Source: JBBDRW01 sp040905265
GTDB lineage: Bacteria > Bacteroidota > Rhodothermia > Balneolales > Balneolaceae
DNA: 64,000 nucleotides
NCBI GenBank assembly: GCA_040905265.1
Contig: JBBDRW010000187.1
Span: forward strand, 1 to 64,000
Reading direction: 5' to 3'
The position numbers and the translations under genes are program-made. Of this stretch, positions 59,891 through 64,000 are shown piece after piece. The notes under the pieces were generated by a model that did not search any database, was not told where the DNA came from, and was given only the letters and a program-made list of their open reading frames with translations. Position 1 is the stretch's first letter; every line of letters starts with the position of its first letter.

Positions 59891-60907
59891 TCACTTCTTT
59901 CGGGTAATGATATAGTGAACCAGTGCTTCAAACTCACGGTACCCTTCGTTGACGGGAAGTTGACGCAGTTCCTGAAGTGCTTCTTCTGCGTAGTGAGTCA
60001 TCGCCTTCCGGGATTCAGCCATTCCGTCATTATCGTGTACAAATGAGACAATCTTTTCGATATCGGCAGGAGACTTTTTCCGCTTCATCATCAGGCTTCT
60101 GATGTAAATCTGTTCAGTGGTTTTACTTTTTGCAAGTGCCTTGATCAGAGGAAGAGTCATCTTCCGCTCTTTGATATCATTTCGAGTCGGTTTTCCGATA
60201 TCTTCGAGGCCATAGTCGAACAGGTCATCCTTGATCTGAAAAGCGATGCCAATCTTCATTCCTACATCATACATCCGGTTGTGTACCATCTCGTCTCCGG
60301 AGGTAGAGACAGCACCGCATTTGCAGCAAGCGGCGATCAGGCTGGCTGTTTTTTCAGAAATGATCTGATAATAGCGCTCCTCGGTCATATTAAAGAGCCG
60401 GGAGGTTTTCAGTTGCCGAAGTTCACCTTCGCTCATCTTGTTCACGGCATCAGACAGGACATGAAGCAGTTCATACTCCTTGTAGTCCAGTGCAATCAGC
60501 AGCCCCTTGGAGAGAAGGAAATCACCAAGTAGTACCCCGGCTTTGTTTCGCCAGAGCTTGTTTACACTCAGAAAACCCCGTCTCTTGTCCGCCTCATCAA
60601 CCACATCATCATGAATCAGGGTAGCCGTATGGAGGAGTTCAATCATTGTGGCTGCCACATAACTTCTCTGGTCTATATCTCCAAACATACGGGCAGACAT
60701 AAAGACCAGAGTCGGCCGTATCTCTTTCCCTTTCTGGCGCAAAAGGTACTGAATGATTTTATCAAGCAGATAGACATCTGTACTTACAGAGTCCCTGAAG
60801 AACTTTCGGAATTCAGAAATACTGGATTGAATAGGGCTGACGATATCGGAAAGTTGGGAGGCTTTGTCCGTTTTTGTTCCCAATATTTTGACTGCCGGGT
60901 CACCCAT
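59891..60907 (-). CDS. Polyprenyl diphosphate synthase (IspB/HepT-like)
   Basis: A 338-residue trans-prenyltransferase making long-chain polyprenyl diphosphates, probably for menaquinone. The first aspartate-rich motif is DDVVDEADKRRG (Asp at 100, 101, 104) and the second DDLFDYGLEDIGKP (near residue 227). The residues before the first motif that set chain length (MIELLHTATLIHDD) suggest a medium to long product; the exact chain length cannot be read from sequence alone. It is the first gene of the run polyprenyl synthase, lpxH-like, PBP1A. Confidence 0.92.
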   Translation of the reverse strand: MGDPAVKILGTKTDKASQLSDIVSPIQSSISEFRKFFRDSVSTDVYLLDKIIQYLLRQKGKEIRPTLVFMSARMFGDIDQRSYVAATMIELLHTATLIHDDVVDEADKRRGFLSVNKLWRNKAGVLLGDFLLSKGLLIALDYKEYELLHVLSDAVNKMSEGELRQLKTSRLFNMTEERYYQIISEKTASLIAACCKCGAVSTSGDEMVHNRMYDVGMKIGIAFQIKDDLFDYGLEDIGKPTRNDIKERKMTLPLIKALAKSKTTEQIYIRSLMMKRKKSPADIEKIVSFVHDNDGMAESRKAMTHYAEEALQELRQLPVNEGYREFEALVHYIITRKK

Positions 60908-61052
60908 TTTTTAAAATGAAATTGGTTAAGCCTTAACGATCACGCAAAGTTAATGAATAATCAGATTAAATATTTGCAGAAAGCCGCAGGGCTATTTAGC
61001 TTTAAAAATTCTGAAACATACGAAAACAGACAATCAAAATAAGAGAACGGAT

Positions 61053-62021
61053 TTGAAAACGATAGGAGTACTAACCAGCGGAGGGGATTCACCAGGAATG
61101 AATGCAGCAGTACGGGCAGTTGCGCGTACCGCATTCTCGTTAGATTTAACCGTAAAGGGGATATCCAGAGGTTACAACGGATTGATGAGCGGTGAGATTG
61201 TGGTACTTGAAAGGACCTCGGTTTCTCAAATTATACAACGGGGCGGCACAATTCTCAAAACAGCACGTTCTGAAGAGTTTCGAACGGTTGAAGGGCGTAA
61301 AAAAGCTGCTAAAATTTTGAAAAAGCATGGGATAGACGCACTTGTTGTGATCGGAGGTGACGGCTCGTTTACAGGAGCCTACCATCTCTCCAAAGAGCAC
61401 GACATCAATGTTGTAGGTATCCCGGCAACGATTGACAACGATTTGATCGGTACGGATGAGACGATCGGGTACGATACGGCTCTCAATACTGCCATGGAGG
61501 CACTGGATAAAATCAGGGACACGGCAGATGCTCATGACCGTCTCTTTCTTGTGGAAGTGATGGGCCGGGATGCCGGTTTTATCGCTCTCGAAACAGGCAT
61601 AGCAAGTGGAGCAGAACTGATACTTCTGCCGGAGTCGATTACAAAAGTTGCGGAAGTTCGCACCTCTCTGAAAAATGTTTTGAAAGAGCAGCGCCGCAGC
61701 AGCCTTGTTGTCATTGCTGAAGGTGATGAAACCGGTGGCGCCCTTACACTTGCAGATCAGATTAAAGACGATTTCAAACAGTATGAATTGAGGGTCTGTA
61801 TTCTAGGACATACCCAGCGGGGGGGGAACCCCACAGCACGGGACCGGGTATTGGCAAGCCGGCTTGGGAGTGCTGCAGTAAAGGTGCTCACCGAAGGTCA
61901 CGACCGGGTTATGGTCGGTATTGTGAACAACGCAATTAAATTGACACCTTTGAAAATGGCCTGGTCAAAGAAAAAGGATATTAGCCTGGAGATGCTTGAT
62001 CTATATAAATTACTCCGATAA
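61053..62021 (+). CDS. pfkA: 6-phosphofructokinase, ATP-dependent type
   Basis: Phosphorylates fructose 6-phosphate in glycolysis; 322 residues. The start is a TTG that begins exactly at the family N-terminus MKTIGVLTSGGDSPGMNAA. GGDGSFTGA (101-109) keeps the Gly that marks ATP-dependent enzymes; PPi-dependent ones carry Asp there. TIDNDLIGTDETIGYDTA contains the catalytic Asp. LGHTQRGGNPTARDRVLAS is conserved. The pgi gene follows after 12 bp. Confidence 0.96.
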   Translation: MKTIGVLTSGGDSPGMNAAVRAVARTAFSLDLTVKGISRGYNGLMSGEIVVLERTSVSQIIQRGGTILKTARSEEFRTVEGRKKAAKILKKHGIDALVVIGGDGSFTGAYHLSKEHDINVVGIPATIDNDLIGTDETIGYDTALNTAMEALDKIRDTADAHDRLFLVEVMGRDAGFIALETGIASGAELILLPESITKVAEVRTSLKNVLKEQRRSSLVVIAEGDETGGALTLADQIKDDFKQYELRVCILGHTQRGGNPTARDRVLASRLGSAAVKVLTEGHDRVMVGIVNNAIKLTPLKMAWSKKKDISLEMLDLYKLLR

Positions 62022-62033
62022 CAAAATTTTAGG

Positions 62034-63329
62034 ATGATAGTAGCAAATACAGACGGCGCAAAACAGTTTATTACCAATACAGAAGAATTCAAAAGAGTAA
62101 AGAGTCGGGCAGAGGTCGCTTACCAGCAGGTACTGGCAGAGAAGGGGCTTGGAAGTGAGTGGCTTGGATGGAGAAGAATTCTCCGAAATCCGGACAAAGA
62201 GTCTCTTGAACATGTTGAATCCAAAGCCTCCCGGATTCGTGAGGAGGCCGATCTGTTTATTTCATGCGGAATTGGCGGGTCCTACCTCGGTGCCAGGGCG
62301 GTTATTGAGGCTCTGTCATCGCCCTTCAGGGACGAAGGGCCTGAGATTCTTTTTGCCGGCCATCATTTAGGCGGCAACTATCTGGAGAAACTTACAGAGT
62401 ACCTGGAGAAACCAAAAGCGGATGGCACTGCCAAAAGTGTCTACCTGAATGTGATCTCCAAATCGGGTTCAACTCTGGAGACTGCATTGGCTTTTCGTGT
62501 CCTCCGAAAATGGATGCACCGTACCTATGGTGCAAATGCAGCAGATCGAATCGTTGTAACAACCGGGCCTCACGGAGGAGTTCTTAACAAGATGGCCGAA
62601 ACGTATGGATACGACAAATTTGTAATTCCGGATGATGTTGGAGGAAGGTTTTCCGTATTGACTCCGGTCGGCCTTTTACCGGTTGCTGTTGCAGGGATCA
62701 ATATCAGAGAGCTTCTGTATGGGGCTGTAAATAAATTTCTGGAGTGTGAAGAGTCTGCAGATGATATACTTGAGTATGCTTCTCTGAGATGTGCGTTTCA
62801 GGAGAGCGGTAAAGTACTGGATGTAATCGGTTCGTTTGACCCCGAACTGAGAGCCTTTACAGGCTGGATACAGCAGCTATTAGGGGAGAGCGAGGGGAAA
62901 GAGGGGAAAGGAATGTTTCCGGTATCCGCATCTTACTCTACAGACCTGCACAGTATCGGCCAGATGATACAGCAGGGGAAAAGAAACATGATCGAGACCT
63001 TTATGGTCGTCCATAATCCGATCACCGGGTACCAGGTGACCGGAAACGGAGAAGAGATCGACGGCCTCGATTATCTGTCCGGAAAATCGTTTCACGAAAT
63101 TAACAGCAATGCGCTGGATGGTACAATTGAAGCACATATCGAAGGTGGGGTTCCGGTATTTCAGATTGTTATTGAGGCGTTGGATGCCAGGAACCTTGGT
63201 GAACTGATCTACTTTTACGAATTGTTCACAGCCATTTATGTATACATGTTAAATGTTAATCCGTTCAATCAGCCGGGTGTAGAAGACTATAAGAAAGCGA
63301 TGTTCAGAAAACTAGGGAAGGAGGGGTAG
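62034..63329 (+). CDS. pgi: Glucose-6-phosphate isomerase
   Basis: Interconverts glucose 6-phosphate and fructose 6-phosphate; 431 residues, the short Bacillus-like form. The signatures include IGGSYLGARAVIEAL, VISKSGSTLETALAFRVL, DDVGGRFSVLTPVGLLP, and FEINSNALDG-like HEINSNALDG with the final FNQPGVEDYKK containing catalytic Lys. It forms an operon with pfkA, 12 bp upstream, and with the deoxynucleoside kinase gene, 4 bp downstream. Confidence 0.96.
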   Translation: MIVANTDGAKQFITNTEEFKRVKSRAEVAYQQVLAEKGLGSEWLGWRRILRNPDKESLEHVESKASRIREEADLFISCGIGGSYLGARAVIEALSSPFRDEGPEILFAGHHLGGNYLEKLTEYLEKPKADGTAKSVYLNVISKSGSTLETALAFRVLRKWMHRTYGANAADRIVVTTGPHGGVLNKMAETYGYDKFVIPDDVGGRFSVLTPVGLLPVAVAGINIRELLYGAVNKFLECEESADDILEYASLRCAFQESGKVLDVIGSFDPELRAFTGWIQQLLGESEGKEGKGMFPVSASYSTDLHSIGQMIQQGKRNMIETFMVVHNPITGYQVTGNGEEIDGLDYLSGKSFHEINSNALDGTIEAHIEGGVPVFQIVIEALDARNLGELIYFYELFTAIYVYMLNVNPFNQPGVEDYKKAMFRKLGKEG

Positions 63330-63333
63330 GACT

Positions 63334-63978
63334 ATGATGGAGGAATCTGACCCCGAAACATTCAAATATCTTGCTGTTGCCGGAAATATAGGTGCCGGGA
63401 AATCCTCATTAACCCATCTCCTGTCCGGCCATTTCAAATGGCAGCCATTCTACGAATCGGTTGACAACAATCCCTACCTCGCCGATTTTTATGAAGATAT
63501 GCGCAGATGGAGTTTTAATCTGCAGGTCTATTTTCTCTCGAGCCGATTCAGGCGGCAGAATGAAATTCTGGGCCAAAAAAACAACCTGGTACAGGATCGG
63601 ACAATTTACGAAGATGCCGAGATTTTTGCCCGAAATCTGCATGATATGGGGCTGATGAGTGATCGGGATTATAAAAATTATCAGGCGCTTTACAAGGAGA
63701 TGCTTGCCTATCTGCAACACCCTGACCTGTTGGTTTATTTGAAAGCGGATGTACCGACTCTTGTTCGGCAGATTCAACAGCGTGGGCGGGAGTATGAAAT
63801 CACGATCCGGATAGACTATCTTGAGCGGTTGAATCGACTTTATGAGGAGTGGATTCACCAGTATCCGTATGAAAAGTTGATTATTGATACGGATGATCTC
63901 GACTATGTGAACGACAAAGAGGATCTGGGCAGAGTAATCAGCCTGATTGAGCAGCGGCTCTACGGGTTATTCCGGTAG
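63334..63978 (+). CDS. Deoxynucleoside kinase (dGK/dAK type)
   Basis: A 214-residue P-loop kinase of the deoxynucleoside kinase family, phosphorylating deoxyadenosine, deoxyguanosine or deoxycytidine. The P-loop GNIGAGKSS starts at residue 17. YESVDNNPYLADFYEDMRRW and the DRT-type motif QDRTIYEDAEIFA are diagnostic, and QIQQRGREYE is the LID arginine segment. The precise base specificity cannot be read with confidence. The tandem ATG at 63334/63337 leaves the start uncertain by one codon. It is 4 bp from the pgi stop. Confidence 0.92.
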   Translation: MMEESDPETFKYLAVAGNIGAGKSSLTHLLSGHFKWQPFYESVDNNPYLADFYEDMRRWSFNLQVYFLSSRFRRQNEILGQKNNLVQDRTIYEDAEIFARNLHDMGLMSDRDYKNYQALYKEMLAYLQHPDLLVYLKADVPTLVRQIQQRGREYEITIRIDYLERLNRLYEEWIHQYPYEKLIIDTDDLDYVNDKEDLGRVISLIEQRLYGLFR

Positions 63979-64000
63979 AGTGTATTTCCTGAAGATTCCT

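Overview
The window reads as chromosome of a Bacteroidota-superphylum bacterium, most likely of the Balneolota/Rhodothermota branch. The grounds are a secreted metalloprotease ending in a type-IX-secretion (Por) sorting domain, a DUF4296 lipoprotein, a short AtpC in a detached atpDC pair, separate nuoC and nuoD, an orphan tatA beside gatA, and many acidic lipoproteins. This placement is inference; no rRNA is present. Most of the window is ordinary housekeeping DNA with tightly packed genes, short overlaps and a few non-ATG starts.

Layout. 1-3.5 kb: the 3' part of recQ, a DUF4296 lipoprotein overlapping an internally deleted short-chain dehydrogenase remnant, coaX and a small hypothetical gene. 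3.6-9.8 kb (minus strand): Omp85 outer-membrane protein, a cyclic-nucleotide-binding-domain protein without HTH, rlmD, a carotenoid desaturase and, apart from these, a DUF2795 gene. 10-18.9 kb: tatA-gatA-glutaminyl-cyclase-like lipoprotein, prmA, an ECF sigma factor, queG, an FKBP lipoprotein, a DEAD-box helicase and plsC. 18.9-23.5 kb is the most accessory-looking part: a phage-type metallopeptidase and a degenerate AAA+ protein beside tRNA-Leu(CAA), bounded by inverted copies of a short intergenic repeat, then the sorting-domain metalloprotease and a 164-bp nested palindromic element.

23.5-33 kb: an exported PVC-type cytochrome c/HEAT protein with a Tat-exported hydroxypyruvate-isomerase-like protein, an alpha/beta hydrolase, a second PlsC-type acyltransferase, a small membrane protein, tadA, apt, and an unrecognised lipoprotein/coiled-coil pair ended by a strong terminator. 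33-38.5 kb (minus strand): two periplasmic parvulin-type foldases, MoxR and a VWA membrane protein. 38.9-48.8 kb: LuxC-like acyl-CoA reductase, a DUF885 peptidase, leuS, atpDC, a membrane protein, DUF971 and an orphan iron-binding lipoprotein. 48.9-56.5 kb (minus strand): nuoABCDEFGH, ending at nuoH without nuoI-N. 56.7-60.9 kb (minus strand): polyprenyl synthase, LpxH-like hydrolase and PBP1A, an envelope operon. 61-64 kb: pfkA, pgi and a deoxynucleoside kinase.

The main themes are envelope biogenesis (Omp85, SurA-like foldases, LpxH, PBP1A, PlsC), respiration and energy (nuo, atpDC) and translation quality (gatA, leuS, tadA, queG, rlmD, prmA). No CRISPR array, rRNA, complete insertion sequence or prophage is visible. 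The best candidates for something undescribed are the pseudo-AAA+/metallopeptidase cassette at 18.9-20.65 kb and the short repeat family whose end coincides with the stop codons of neighbouring genes.
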